Shown here: piece by piece, positions 44,376 through 56,824 of the stretch
How positions within the stretch are numbered: the stretch's first letter is position 1
Layout: the number at the start of each line of letters is the position of its first letter
Source of the DNA: Ctena decussata
Taxonomy: Eukaryota > Mollusca > Bivalvia > Lucinida > Lucinidae
NCBI GenBank assembly: GCA_963989385.1
Contig: OZ022501.1
Coordinates: forward strand, 88,148,979 to 88,212,978
Length of the DNA stretch: 64,000 nucleotides
Direction: 5' to 3'
Translations under genes and position numbers: made by a program
Notes under the pieces: model-generated
Databases searched by the model: none
Told to the model about the DNA's origin: nothing
What the model saw: the letters and a program-made list of their open reading frames with translations, nothing else

Positions 44376-46542
44376 CTGTTTTGAAGGTGTTTATTTTGTT
44401 TACTTTCAATTTAAAGCAAAAGCATAACTAACTCCTGCGGAATTTTAGAATTTGGGCACTTGCAGGAGCTGTAGATGTTCTTTATTCATTTGTTGATAGC
44501 AAAAGTTTGTTGAAAATATCTTCTGCGTTCTCGCCACAGTGCGCCCCATTTTACAGGTAAACATTCTCAGGCGCCTTGCTGAACTAATTTTGTTAATTGT
44601 TCCACGTGTACTTAATGACTGGATCAAAATAAATCTGCGTTTTGATAGAGTTAGGGAGGCTTTGTAAGCCCCTTATCATCGACAGGGAGAAAATTGTTAA
44701 AATCAAGGAGATAACCGAGTTTCACGCTCATGTATGGTGATATGGTGAATTAACGGACAGGTGAAGTAGATCATCGGACAGCAACCAAATTTCTGCCAGT
44801 ATGCAAAAGATGTTTTATCCCGACTACTTTTGTTTTCCAGTTTGTAATGAATTCTAATCAGTAAAATATTAATTCTCGCTACCTTTCTATTGGCCTCCGT
44901 CATTTTTCATCGCAGTCTATGCCATGAACTCTGACAGAAAAGGCTCTGTGAAGTAAATTGGGACGTAGACATGCTTTTTGCAAGCATGCGTATGTCCGCT
45001 GCCAATATGAGTAGTCTTCGGGACTAAAAACACAGCTTTCTCGAATGTAAGCTGTGAAAAAATATTGTGACAGGAAAAGAAAACCCTTCCCATAGGTTTA
45101 AAATGAATAACTGAATATTTCATGTCATTTTTTGTGTGTGTTTAAAATCTTCTGTTATTAAAGATCGTTTCCTGAAAACATCTGGTTTCTTCTACACTTT
45201 AAAAGACTCGTATATTTTACTATAAAATAACTGGCAAATGGCGGCCTGTCCATTTACCCTTATTTTTTTGCGGGTGCTTGAAAATATTTTCTGGAATTTG
45301 ATCGAATATGGTAGGTACTGTTTTGGATACACAGCCAAAATATAGCTGACTCGCTTCATCTGAGTCCATGCATCACCGGTAATGAAATTAGCAACACTGG
45401 TCACGCCCTCCCCCCCCCCCACTCCCCCAAGCGCCTGCTTCAGCGGAACGTTGTTTTCCAACAGCCGGGTGATTTCGCGATCCGAAAACAAAAGGAAAGT
45501 GCTTCAGATGTACATAACGGTATATTTTGAACTGCTAGCCGGTCTTTCCAGTCAGAATTTTTTTTCTACATGTATTTATTTTGCTGACTGCAGCTGAAAT
45601 CACATGTGACCATACTGAGAATTTTCACGCATATATTCCATACAACGAACAAGCCATACCCAGATTAGTCAGTGTCTTGGAAAACACTGGTCACGGTCAA
45701 TACATATCGGTCTATAAATTTTTTCAGGGTCTAAAAACTTCCGTTCAAAAGGGAGAACTGTAATAAGATCACCAAAATGATCACCAAAATGCTGTTTATA
45801 CGTGTGTGTGTGTGTGTGTGTGTGGGGGGGGGGGGGGTTGCTGATTGGTCTATCTCGTAATGCATGTAACACATGTGACATGGCATAAGAAACAATGGAC
45901 ACAGATCAGACTGCGCTTTCAAAGTCATGCTGGTTCGAATAAAGCAAGGAATGGGTAAGTCAAAAGTGAAAAGGGGCTGATCATTTTGCTCAGTTGTTCA
46001 GGTTGATTGGAACATCTGATGTTCGCAAAGGCAACAAGAGCCAAAGGCCCCTTTTCTCATGCGGTCTCATATTTATACAGTACATGTAAATCCCTTTATC
46101 GTTTTGGACAAACTGAATATTTTACAGCCACTGTATTATGACACAATTTTTATCAAGAGTTTTGCCTGATACACAATCCAGGGTGGTATTACTTAAATTT
46201 CTAAAGCAAGGACCTTGCAAATCCATTTTAAAGACACTATGTAAACATACAAATTGGTTTTCACGGTTAAACGGTTTAACAACGCCTTTTATACAAAATG
46301 ACCAGAATCTAATTCGAAGATGCTAGTTTGATTTGGAGATGTTAACTGCCTTATACCATATCAATTATTGAAAAAAAAAGCGATCTGATTCTTTTTATCT
46401 GAATCGCTTTTTGTAAATTTTGCAGATTGAGGTATAAGTCAGTTTTTTTCTTCTGATATTATTTAGTGCATACTGTGGATATTAAAGCCACTCTAAATTT
46501 AAGTGGTCTGCAGATATTGCCCTGTACAGGTATTTTATTTTT
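44376..46542. other. Left interior of element G; no gene recognised
   Basis: No conserved coding frame. A C run at 45412-45420 and a (GT)n followed by a G run at 45801-45838 are the only simple repeats. Text near 46035 (ACAAGAGCCAAAGGCCCC) looks like an isolated 3' end of a Helentron-like repeat on the minus strand. Confidence 0.5.
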
Positions 46543-47045
46543 GAGGACGATCCAAGGAGCTATTCGAGAATAAATGAACTCCAGACCATGGTCAAGAATC
46601 GGAAACTAAGGTGGTTTGGCCATGTCTCAAGGTCTTCTGGTTTAGCAAAGGCAATTCTACAGAGCACAGTGAAAGGAAAAAGAAGAGGTAGACAGAAGAA
46701 GAGCGTGGGAAGACAATATTAAAAAAGTGTACAGGAATGGACTTTGCGAGCGCAACTAGGGCAGCTGAAAACAGGATGAGGTGGAAAGGGAGCGTTTGGA
46801 AGTCATCTGTGGTGCCCCATCGACCTTGTAAGTTTATTGGATCAAACAGAATAGAATATTTTCGCGACGATGTCAAAGCAACGATGCAGTGGACAGGAAT
46901 GGACTTTGCCAGGGCAACTAGGGCAGCTGAAAACAGGACAAGGCGGAAAGGGACCGTTTGGAAGTCATCTTTGGTGCCCCAACGACCTTGTAAGTTTATG
47001 GGATAGAATAGAATAGAATAATTTCGCGACGATGTCAAAGCAACG
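46543..47045 (+). pseudogene. LINE ORF2 C-terminal end, with tandemly duplicated 3' end
   Basis: The frame reads NRKLRWFGHVSRSSGLAKAI, then LQSTVKGKRRGRQKKS; after frameshifts it gives TGMDFASATRAAENRMRWKG and VWKSSVVPHRPC. This W-F-G-H ... GxRRGRxxKSW ... W block ending in VVPQRP is the usual C terminus of a group of invertebrate non-LTR retrotransposons. About 155 bp of the 3' end is repeated in tandem (TGMDFAxATRAAENR at 46737 and again at 46897). A GAATA-type tail (ATAGAATAGAATAGAATA) closes it near 46990. It is 5'-truncated and dead. Confidence 0.8.
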
Positions 47046-47141
47046 ATGCACACCATGCGACACTACCACGTGACACCAATAACGAACTGTCAAAACATGC
47101 GACGTCACATGAATCAGAAGGCAATATCAGCTCGTACACCC

Positions 47142-49093
47142 AAACAAGAGGGCCATGAGGCCCTGATCCGCTCACCTGAGCAATTGGCAAAGTGGCTTTT
47201 TCTTATGTCTGAAATTGTCAAAATATGAGTCTAGGGTCAAAAGTTCAAGACTGACCATGACCTCTATTACTCATAAATCTTATTGTGCTAATAGGCATTA
47301 AGATAACCATATATACCATTTTTAGGCCAAAATCTTCAAAACTTTCCATGAAATCTTATGTTCTAGCATTTTCCCATATTTGACCATGCTGCAAAAAAGG
47401 TTAAGGTGAACCCAAGGTCATCATTTGAACAGTCTTGGAAGTACTCTAGTACTCCATGCTACTTACCAAGTTTCAAGGCCATAGGCATATTGGTTCTGGA
47501 GAAGAAAAATATTAAAGGGTTATATCATAAATGGGTATGGCGGCCATGTTGTCATGTGACCTGGACCATTTCAAAACATTTTTGTTCCCTCAACCCCTGG
47601 AGGCTCTATATGAAATGTGACTACAATTGGCCCTTTGGCTTTTGAGATAACTTTTGAAAATGTCAAAATATGAGATCTGGGTCAAAGGTCAAAGAATGAC
47701 CTTGACCACTTGTACTCATAATTCTTCATTACCTCATTAAGACGACTGTATATACCTATTTTTAGGCCAAAATTTTCAAAAATTCCCATGAAATCTTATG
47801 TAGTAGCATTTGCCATATTTGACCTTGCCGTAAAATGGTCAAGGTCAAGCAAAGGTCATAATTTGAACAATCATGATAATACTGGAGTACCCAATGCTAT
47901 ATACCAAGTTTCAAGGCCATCGGTCAACTAGTTCTGGAGAAAAAGATTTTTAAAGGTTTTTACCATATATGGGCGTGGCGGCCATGTTGGTCATGTGACC
48001 TGAACCGTTTGAAAAAAACTTCATTCTCTCAACCTCTAGAGGCAAAATATGAAATTTGGTTACAATTGGCCCAGTGGTTTTGGAGAAGATTGTTTGAAAA
48101 TGTCAAAATATGAGAGTTCTGGGTCAAAGGTCAAAGAATGACCTTGACCTCTTATACTCATAAATCTTCATGTACTTGACTGCATTTAACAATTTTAGGC
48201 CTTACTCTTCAAAACTTTCCATGAAATCATATGTTCTAGCATTTTCCCATATTTGACCTTGCCGTAAAAAGGTCAAGGTCAACCCAAGGTCATAATGTGA
48301 ACAATCTTGATAGCACTTGAGTACCCAATGCTACATACCAAGTTTCAAGGCCATCGGTCAATTGGTTCTGGAGAAGAAGACTTTTTCAGGTTTTTACCAT
48401 ATATGGGCGTGGCGGCCATGTTGGGCATGTGACCAGGACCGTTTGAACAATTTTTCGTTCCTAAGGTCCCAAAAGGCTTTATATGAAATTTGGTTACAAT
48501 CGGCCCAGCGGTTTCAGAGGAGAAGTTTGAAATTGTCAAAATATGAGAGTTCTGGGTCAAAGGTCAAAGAATGACCTTGACCTCTTGTACTCATAAATCT
48601 TCATGTAGTCATTAAGATGACTGTATGTACCAATTTTTAGGCCAAAATCTTCAACAGTTTCCAAGATACCTTATGTTGCAGCATTTTGCCATATAAAAGC
48701 ATAAGGAAGCAAATCTGACCGTACCGTAAAAAGTGTCAAGGTCACCCCAAGGTCATAATTTGAACAATTTTGGTAGTACTCGTGTACCAGATGCTACATA
48801 CCAAGTTTCAAGGCCATCAGCCTATTGGTTCTGGAGAAGAAGATTTTTTCAGGTTTTTACCATATATGGGCGTGGCGGCCATGTTGGTCATGTGACCAGG
48901 ACCGTTTGAACAATTTTTCGTTCCTAAGGTCCCAGGAGGCTCTATATGAAATTTGGTTACAATCGGCCCAGCGGTTTCAGAGGAGAAGTCGTTTGAAAGT
49001 GTGGACGGACGACGGACGACGGACGGACGGACGACGGACGACGGAGCCTTACCATCCTATAAGCTCCCCCGGAGCCGCTGGCTCAGGTGAGCT
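47142..49093 (-). mobile_element. Helentron-like element B6 (minus strand)
   Basis: Read on the plus strand it opens with AAACAAGAGGGCCATGAGGC, which is the complement of the CTTGTTT end and 3' hairpin, and closes with a (GGAC)n tract, CCTATAAGCTCCC, a head hairpin and GCTCAGGTGAGCT. Four monomers of about 430 bp each contain GGCGGCCATGTTG, TACCAAGTTTCAAGGCCAT and a GGGTCAAAGGTCAAAGAATG ACCTTGACC cluster. Open frames in it are translations of the monomer and are not genes. Confidence 0.8.
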
Positions 49094-50205
49094 AAAAGCA
49101 GACCCGCTCAACGCAAGCCATTATAAGAGCCACGGACGTTGGTCTCGCAGTAAAACCCATTTGCCAATCCCTACAACGCCCAATTCCAGTTTTAAGCACA
49201 AGAACGGCAGAGGCGCGCACGAGGTCATTCCCAAAAGGGCAATACCGATCACTCCACGACCGACGATGAGCAGATCCGCCACACCCGAATCTAGGCTGAG
49301 ATGCGCCAATACCGCTTGAAGATACATACCTAACATGCGACGATGTCCCATCGACCTTGACATGACGTTTCAGTGATGTTGATACGACGTCGCTACGACC
49401 AACAGAAAATATTCGTCAGCTGTGCCCAAGATACAGTGGGCCTCTAACCCTCACTGCCCATATGGCTATTAGGCTATGGGAAACCTTTACCTTTACCTAC
49501 CCTAATACAAACAGATCCAAACAGCACACGACACGACACGAGCCGCCCAATTATGTCTTAGAAGCTCACACACTCGACACCCGTCAGCATATCCGACCGG
49601 CAAGGCCCTAAAACTGGTACCCATCGTATAGCTTGAGATGAGGTGGGATATTGAGGATAATTCTGAGATATTTTTTCTAGTTTGCATCAAAACATACGTT
49701 TTACCCCTCATTTAAATCGTCTCGATAAGACGGTTTAAATGAGGGTTCACAACATATGTTCTCATGAAAAATGGAAAATTATCACTAATTGTCTTTGTAA
49801 AACTTTTCATCTGGAACGCCGGGATACACGCTACACGATACAGGCTACTGAATTACTGACGACAGGCTGTCATCAGTAATTCGGTATTCTAAACAGCCAA
49901 AATCTCAAAATAACTAAAAGAATTCAACAAACCACTGCCTGTAGAATGTTTGCTGCGACATCGACTCGGCGTATGTGCAAACGCACAATTACGCACGATC
50001 AATGTCATGGCAGACAGTGTAAGGAATATGTATAGAATTTATATAAAACTGACAATTCTAGGATTCTTATATTTCAAAATATAAAACATATCAATTCACA
50101 AATCAGGGTTTCACTTTCTTCCAGTCCGGAGTGTCTGGTTGGCCAGACCGTCTCACCATTGGCGGCGTCAGTTCTCCAGGTCGCTGAATCTGAAAGGATA
50201 AAAAA
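49094..50205. other. Interior of element G; foldback MITE W copy 2, no gene
   Basis: The stretch 49421-49497 is the diverged partner of 11811-11885. MITE W copy 2 lies at about 49645-49816 and shows the inverted pair CCCCTCATTTAAATCGTCTC and GAGACG-like complement. The rest is unassigned. Confidence 0.55.
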
Positions 50206-50441
50206 TGAGCCGCGACACGAGAAAACCAACAGCGTGTTTGTGCACCCAGCCCAGACTCAGATCAGTCTGGGCATCCGCCAATTCTGATCAGACTCTTTCT
50301 AAACGCTTAAAGGGCAGCCAAGGGACTAAGCTACCTTCATGTGGGCAGCGAAGTTTCTGATCATACTGGGCGGATGCCCAGGCAGATCTGAGTCTGCGCT
50401 GGACGCACAACCACATTGTTGGGTTTCTCGTGTTGCGGCTA
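50206..50441. mobile_element. MITE V copy 2 (palindromic, ~236 bp)
   Basis: The ends GAGCCGCGACACGAGAAAAC and GTTTCTCGTGTTGCGGCT are inverted, with arms of about 65 bp including CAGACTCAGATCAGTCTGGG against CCAGGCAGATCTGAGTCTGC. Non-coding. The same family occurs at 38612, 53271 and 58463. Confidence 0.8.
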
Positions 50442-50669
50442 AAATATACTGTTTGGGGCTATACTGCCATGTTTCCGCCATTTTTACTTATGTTTCTGCA
50501 GTTGTTATTTCCTGCGACGATGCTACCTTTCAAAAAAGGGGTTGACTACTCTTAAAAGAATTGGCTCCTAGAGCGGGTAGCTGTTTCATTTACGTGTTGA
50601 CCCCTTTTGAGAAGCGATGTGGATGGAAGGTGGATGCCTCTGAAAGTATACCCATTCACTTTGATCATG

Positions 50670-50945
50670 GTGCCGGGCCGGGTAGCGCAATCGGTAGGGC
50701 ACCTGACTCGTAAGTCAGAGGTCCTGGGTTCGAATCCCGGTCTGGCCACATACTTTCGTTTCTCCTTCCGCTGATTCAAGAAGGGTAGTTGTCAGTTACT
50801 GGCGAAAGTATGTGCACTTAGTACTGGTTAACCGCTTAGGAGGTCTAAGCCTGCCCAGGAATAGTGTGGTTAGGTTAACTGACCGTCCCGACATGACCAT
50901 AGTTGTTTACCGTGGACGTTAAGCATCAAATCAACCAACCAACCA
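50670..50945 (+). mobile_element. tRNA-derived SINE (family S1), second full copy
   Basis: Close match to the copy at 1793 across head, body and tail, with the anticodon-like triplet CGT instead of CAT and the same A and B boxes. It is flanked by the 12-bp duplication ACTTTGATCATG (50658-50669 and 50946-50957). Confidence 0.9.
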
Positions 50946-51070
50946 ACTTTGATCATGTTAGTTAAAATACCAACAGCGACGTGATTTATACAGAGGGTAC
51001 ACCATGATGAATAGCGCCGGAGCGTTATGATGTGCATAACCCAGCGTATAGTTAAAAATTCCAATACCTA

Positions 51071-51215
51071 GGGGATGTGGGGGAAAGTAATGGATGAACG
51101 GATGACTTGCGATTTTACGCCCCTTCTGGCAGTATCAGTCATATCAGGGCGATGTGCGAGTGATAATGAAAATCTGTGTGCGACGAAAACCTGTTTATGA
51201 CGGAAACGATTTCCG
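51071..51215 (-). mobile_element. SINE family S2, 3' part
   Basis: The text GGATGACTTGCGATTTTACG, TCAGTCATATCAGGGCGATG and GTGATAATGAAAATCTGTGT matches the tails of the S2 copies at 53541 and 53831. The tRNA-like head is missing. Confidence 0.65.
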
Positions 51216-51237
51216 GCTGCAGCCGGAATCACCTAAA

Positions 51238-51525
51238 CTAAACTGTTTGTTGCGGATCAGGCTGCGAGAATGCGATAGCTGATCTGAGTCTCCAGCTGTT
51301 TTTAAATGTCCAACAGTACAGTTTCTTGTTGAGCGGTTCTAATAACGTTATGCTTACGTTCAGTTCAGCTGACTCAAGACAGGCTCCGAGTCGGGTTACT
51401 ATATCCCCTTCGTATTCTGGTGGAGCAAAGATGGAGTATGTCACTGGAACCACAGCATCACCACTGGCATCTTCGTTGTTATACTTGTAATATCCCATAC
51501 TGAATGACCTTGTCTTAATCCACAA
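51238..51525 (-). other. Unassigned 95-codon open frame inside element G
   Basis: The frame includes MGYYKYNNEDASGDAVVPVT and YSIFAPPEYEGDIVTRLGAC. Its composition is protein-like rather than low-complexity, and it does not overlap any repeat family I can define. I recognise no domain. It could be a fragment of a gene once carried by G, a captured host exon, or chance. Confidence 0.25.
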
Positions 51526-52239
51526 TTTCTTTCAAATCTCGACATTTGACAGTACATAATACAACACCTAACGGCACAACACTGAATCAACATTAAATCA
51601 ACGCTGATTCAATGTCATGACGATGAATCAACATTGATTCGACGTTGCGTTCAATGTTGTGCGCCTGCTGAACATATTCTACATGTGCAAAGAGAGATTC
51701 AGATGAGCTCTGGCATATGCAGAGCCCGATCGCCCTTTGCGTTTAAATCGACTGTCAGTTGCATAATTTATATGATATAAGGCAGTGTCCAAAATTTGTG
51801 ACTAACAAATCTAGTGTTAACATTCGAAATCCTTGAATCTGACTGGCCTTTGTGACTAGTATGTAAGCTTAATTTGTGAATGACGCATTAAATTATTGAA
51901 ATTGACATCGGTCAGTTTGATACTGTTTACACAATATCATTATTACAGGTTCAAGTTTTAGAAGTATTTTGACACTGCTTTCCTAATTTAGACCTCATGG
52001 AGGGTGTATGTGATATACGGGATACATAAAAGGGTTTGATTTATTTGAGTGGCTTAATACATCATACAAATTTACCCAGATTAGGATCTGATCGGTATCA
52101 CGTAAAAAGGAACCGTAGAAACATCATCGGCTCAGTCTTCCCTCAGATGAATAGTCTTTGGACCCTGAGGTGCTCATATAATGATCTGAGCCTGTGCTAT
52201 CACATATGCTGCCCGGTATCTTTTTTTTTTTTTTTTTCG
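51526..52239. other. Unassigned; small palindromic repeat near 51590-51670
   Basis: A self-complementary patch with ATTAAATCAACGCTGATTCA and AATCAACATTGATTCGACGT is paralleled at 54085-54165 (TTGAATCAACGTTATTCA), suggesting a short foldback repeat family. No gene seen. Confidence 0.4.
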
Positions 52240-52400
52240 TGATACCCTGGTGGCTCAGTAGCTGGCCTGTTGATCTACCTGTCCCGCGTTCGAGACCTGC
52301 TGGAGACGGGAATCTTTCCAACGGTATACGGGGTCTATTGCACACGGACTCTCGTCGTCCTGATATAACTGAAATACTGTTAAAAAGGGGCGTAAAATCT
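52240..52400 (+). mobile_element. SINE family S2, copy on the plus strand
   Basis: The tRNA-like head has GTGGCTCAGTAGCTGGCCTG (A-box region) and GCGTTCGAGACC (B-box region), followed by the family tail GGGAATCTTTCCAACGG and CTATTGCACACG. The border to the right is approximate. A T run and weak match at the left end make the exact start uncertain. Confidence 0.7.
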
Positions 52401-52839
52401 CAAGTCATCATCATCATTAGCATCACACCAGACATATCTCACTACATCGGTTGTCTATACACAGACAAGCGAAACAAGAGTGAAGCGGAAGTATTTCCCG
52501 AACGGGAAACAGAACTGAGAAAATTCTCATCAATGACACCGGTGTTTTCAAATTGCTGTCAAAAAAAATTGAAGGCCTTAATAACAAAATCCGACTCGGA
52601 CAATTTTTAGAAAAATCCACGTAGTTTTAAAAGTATTAGTTCAAAACTGAGATGTACGAGCCATGCCAAATAGAGGCACCCTAAAGTCATAACATTGGCT
52701 AAAATGCTTCTCGTTCGGGAAACAAACTGGATCGGCATGCACTGCGATATATACCGGCATGCATCTCAAAAGCACTTCCTTCCTGTTTCCCGAACGGGAA
52801 ATCGACCCTACTGTCAAAGGGGCGCAGCCCCAGCCAGAA

Positions 52840-53220
52840 GAAAGCTTACCTCGGCTGGGAATGGAACGAAGAGCGAACGCAAAACTAGTAATGATCTACA
52901 AAATCATCTGTGGACCCACTGTCATACCCCTGTCCGCATATTGCACCCATCAACTGAGCACCAGTTGCCAAACCATGCGATATATGGTTCTGTATCGTCA
53001 GACTGACGTCTACCAGCATACATTTTTCCCTTCTGCCATCAAACAGTGGGATCAGCTGCTGGAGTGCGTTGTGAGCGCCCCCAACGTTTGAAGTTGGGGT
53101 TGGCCAAACAGAAATAACTATGCACAGACTGTTGTTTTTATCTGTCTTTATTGTTCGAGCCCCAAGATCACAATGTACATAGGCACAAGAGTGCGATAAA
53201 GCCTCGGGGAAGGTTTAGCA
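52840..53220 (+). pseudogene. LINE ORF2 C-terminal fragment (second family)
   Basis: The frame reads RRANAKLVMIYKI, then RQTDVYQHTFFPSAIKQWDQ and LLECVVSAPNV before a stop. The R-R-x-x-A-x-L-x-M-x-YKI ... Y-x-x-(S/T)FFP-x-x-I-x-x-W-x-x-L-P pattern is typical of the C terminus of reverse-transcriptase ORFs of invertebrate non-LTR elements. Upstream (52494, 52709, 52786) three TTTCCCGAACGGGAAA-like hairpins occur within 300 bases. Confidence 0.7.
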
Positions 53221-53270
53221 CTTTATTAGAAGAGAAGTTGAGTGAATAAATTAATAAAAAAATGTTTATA

Positions 53271-53480
53271 TGAGTCGCAACACGAGAAAACCAACAATGC
53301 GTTTTTGCGCCCAGCGCAGACATAGATCAGTCTTCGCTGTCCGCATGGAGGTAGCTTAAACCGTAAGCTACCCTTTGAGCACTTAACGAAGACTCTGATC
53401 AAACTGGGCGGATGTCCAGGCTGATCTGAGTCTTCGCTGGGTGCACAACCACATTGTTGGTTTTCTCGTGTCGAGGCTCT
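53271..53480. mobile_element. MITE V copy 3
   Basis: Inverted ends GAGTCGCAACACGAGAAAAC and GTTTTCTCGTGTCGAGGCTC, with arms of about 65 bp; both sides are TTATA-rich, possibly a target duplication. Confidence 0.8.
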
Positions 53481-53540
53481 TATAAAATAAGAAAAACGAA
53501 TTAATTTGTCCATATGCCATAAACAGGAATGCCTACAACA

Positions 53541-53733
53541 TAGATGGGTCGATGACTTGCGAGTTTACATCACTTTTTATTAGTTTTTCAGTCATATTAG
53601 GACGATGGGTGGGTGATAATGAAAGGCTGTGTGCAATGGAACCCGATTACGATTGAAAAGAATTGCCTACGCTCGAACGCGGGACCGTTAGATCAACAGG
53701 CCAGCGCTTAACCTACTGAGCTAGCGGGACTCC
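53541..53733 (-). mobile_element. SINE family S2, minus strand
   Basis: On the minus strand the head begins GGAGTCCCGCTAGCTCAGTA with an A-box-like region, and GCGTTCGAGC marks the B box. The family tail GCACACAGCCTTTCATTATC follows, ending with CGCAAGTCATCGACCCATC. Confidence 0.8.
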
Positions 53734-53830
53734 AAAGCCCCTAAGAAATGAAATGTGGCACCAATTTGTGTCAACAGTATGAATTTGAAGTAAACTGCGT
53801 ACTTATGTGAGAATTTCCGTAGGCCGACAT

Positions 53831-54016
53831 GGATGGATGGGCGACTTGCGATTTTTCGTCCGGTTCAATAGGATTTCAGTCATAGGGTGATAATGAAAGA
53901 ATGTGTGCAATGAAACCTCGTTCACGGTTGGAAAGATATCTACCTCGAGCGGGGCTTGAATCTGGAATAGCTAGATTAGTAGGCCAGCGCTTAACCTGAG
54001 CTACCGGGGCTCCTCT
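53831..54016 (-). mobile_element. SINE family S2, minus strand, with target duplication
   Basis: Head GGAGCCCCGGTAGCTCAGGT on the minus strand, tail as in the neighbouring copy. Flanked by the 13-bp duplication CGTAGGCCGACAT at 53818-53830 and 54017-54029. Confidence 0.85.
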
Positions 54017-54029
54017 CGTAGGCCGACAT

Positions 54030-55089
54030 CGACCATACAATGATCTAATTATCTAATTGTAGAGATAAAAGTCCTACGGGACACACAATGTTGAATCAAT
54101 ATTGAATCAACGTTATTCAATGTCATTATGTTTGATCAACGGTGATTCAATAGTGTGTGCCCAGGGGGTGTGAAACCTTGTTGGGATTCGTAAAAACAGC
54201 ATTTAATGCTTGAAATTTCTATCTCCTTACCTCAGAATTGTCCGTATCTATCCGATGAACTTACAGTAATCAAAAAAATCTATACAATGGGGAGTTTCTT
54301 AAACATACACGATTTTGAATAATGAGAATATTGGGTATTCTTGACACTTTTGACCTTTATAATTATTTACACAAGCGATTACGTATCGCATGGCCTTTTT
54401 CCATTCATTTCTTTTGTAAACATTGATTTCAGAGCAAAGGGAGCTGGCGTAAATATTCATCTATTATTATATTCATGAAAAACTGTGCGATGCGACTTTG
54501 AAATTTTCATAGGCCAGGCAAATGCGAATGATTTCACAAAAAAAAACAGAAAAAAGAAAAAAAACGTTGATACTGACATTTTCCTGGCGCAGGTTCTTTG
54601 TATATGCAAGCTTCGCATACTTTGACCCAGGCGCGCACATTACGTCGAAATGACGTCACACAGACGTCTGTGTAAATTTATAACGTCCCACCGACTTCAG
54701 TTCGACGTCGTTTTGATGCCATGTGCCTGCTGGAGCCAGACTGGATGCTCATGCCCAGAGAAGACTCGTCAAGGCATAATCATGTTTGTTGTTCAAAATT
54801 CGATGTCAAATTACGAGATTATGGGATTAGACCGATATTGCGCTCCATGATCAGTGTCCTTACCCTGGATGCATTCAAACATCAGCTCTCACAGAGAAAA
54901 CTATATTTTTTTCTGAGGCTAGAAACCACATTTACAGCACTTTGTGCTTTCTTGGACAAATTATGCAAGTTCTTTAGCGCTCAGTCTAGGCCCGCCCAAA
55001 CATTCTGACATCACTGCTAAGAGATATGAAGTTTAACTCTGTTTTTCTTTTAAAGCGTTCTGTCATGCTATGTCGAGGCAAAGTACTTA
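54030..55089. other. Unassigned interior of element G
   Basis: Contains the short foldback text near 54085-54165 (see 51590) and a CGTC-rich patch at 54640-54715 with AATGACGTCACACAGACGTC. Open frames at 54650-55008 have no recognised domain. Confidence 0.4.
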
Positions 55090-56045
55090 TAGTATGTTCT
55101 CACTGCCGATCAGATCAACTCGACAAGCTCAACTCGTCAAGCCAGCTCGATCGGCAGGGGTGGTCGGGGTGGTCTGCCTTGTTCGGCATCGCTCCGGCAT
55201 CCTACCCGAAAATTTTGGGCACTTTTCAATAAATTCGAGTAGAGATCGAGGAAGTCAAACCCTAGAAGCTCGGGAAGCGAGTATTGGCTCAGTAGACTTC
55301 GACTTAATCGGGAAACGATCGTGTAGCTATCTAGTTTGTGTGGGATAAAAACATATGGAGCAGTATCCGATGAACTGGACCTCTCTTCGACCAGTACCCT
55401 ATTGCTTTCCGATCAACGCGATCCCTTTTCAATTTGTTGCCCAGATCAACTTGACCACTACCTGATTGCTAGTTGACCGCACTGGATAGCTACCCGATCT
55501 TACACGAGCGCAATGCCATCCTTCAAACAAGGTATGCAGTACTGACAATATCCTAAGCCGTACTAGCATAAAAAGATAACAACTACAACTACTAAAATCC
55601 CGCAAAGAGACAGATGCTGCCTTTTTGATAAGGAAGTCACAACCACATCACCTCCACCAAGCCCTCAAGAGGCTTAGATGGGAGGGAAAGAAAGCCAGCA
55701 GTCGGCATCACCACTACCCTTTCAAGCATACCAGGGAGCAAGAGCAGCCTGGTTCTCCTTGACAAATTGAGGTTTTTAGACTAAGATTGTCTACAGTAGC
55801 CGTACATGACTAAAGATATAGGTCAGTTTGGTCGAATAGAGATCGTGTAGGGATCGTGTAGGGATCGAGATGACCGCATAGAGATCTGGCTGATTGTCGG
55901 GTTGATGTGGTGTAGTCGTGAGTGGTCATGTTTGGGTCTTGTACGGTCGAGAAAAAGTCCTCTACTAGCCCGATCAAATAATTGGTCGAACTTGGTTGGA
56001 GAATTCGGGCGATCGAGACGATCAAGTTGATCAATGGGAAAATAC
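55090..56045. repeat. GATC-rich low-complexity region with inverted character
   Basis: GATC occurs about 18 times, in phrases such as GATCAGATCAACTCG, GATCGTGTAGGGATCG and GATCGAGACGATCAAG. The left part (to about 55510) and right part (from about 55820) are roughly complementary in composition, consistent with a decayed foldback element made of GATCRA/TYGATC units. No gene seen. Confidence 0.45.
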
Positions 56046-56824
56046 CTTTAATAATGAAGAAGAACAAGAGAGAAAGGAAATACGGGATAAAACGCCCATG
56101 CTTCTCACATCAGCTGCACAGCCGGCCAACCAAAATTTATAGATTTTGTAGTACTCTTCCACTACGTTTGTAAAGGCGATTTTCCCGTTCCGTCTAAGAC
56201 AATGTATACGCCTACTTTTATATGATGACACACTGGCCGCTGGTGTATCAGTCGTTAATATATGTATTCCATTGCTATAAGACTTTTACAATTGACCTAG
56301 ACTGCTCAGTACATGAATCGCGATGTCAAATTTCCATAAGACAATGAGAAGTCTCGTTTTTTTTTATCCGAAATTGCCCTCAAAACTAATACATGTCCGA
56401 TGATTCACAAACTTTTATCCGATGATTCACTCCACATACCCGACGACTCGCACTGTATACAGTCACGTGGCATTATATCCTTTTTCCATGCTGAATGAAT
56501 TTTGATTTTTGGGGGTATTATCAAGTATTAAAAGCTTCGGGTACATATATCAAAATGAGCTCTCTGACCATTTGCGTTTGTTAGAAAATCAAAATCAAAC
56601 TGTACAAAATGAGATTTTCCTACCTTTTCACACACAGCCTGAGAAACGGGGCGCCAAATTGCGGCTATCATTAAATTTTTTTTTCATAGCATGCTGTCAT
56701 CCCATATGACAAAATTGATTTCTATAGCTCCTGCAATAAGTAGATCTTCACTTTTTAACATTGCTTGGCCATGCCGGGAACACAAAATTGAGAAGAACAA
56801 AAGTACATACCGTTTAAACAAAGA
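56046..56824. other. Right interior of element G; no gene recognised
   Basis: AT-rich unassigned sequence leading into the right terminal inverted repeat, whose inner, more diverged part includes GCTCCTGCAATAAG near 56727. Confidence 0.5.

Noticed and set aside
48825..49319. 164-codon frame at the edge of B6
   Set aside because: Its first part is a translation of the B6 monomer (repeated at 48317) and its second part runs through the (GGAC)n tract.
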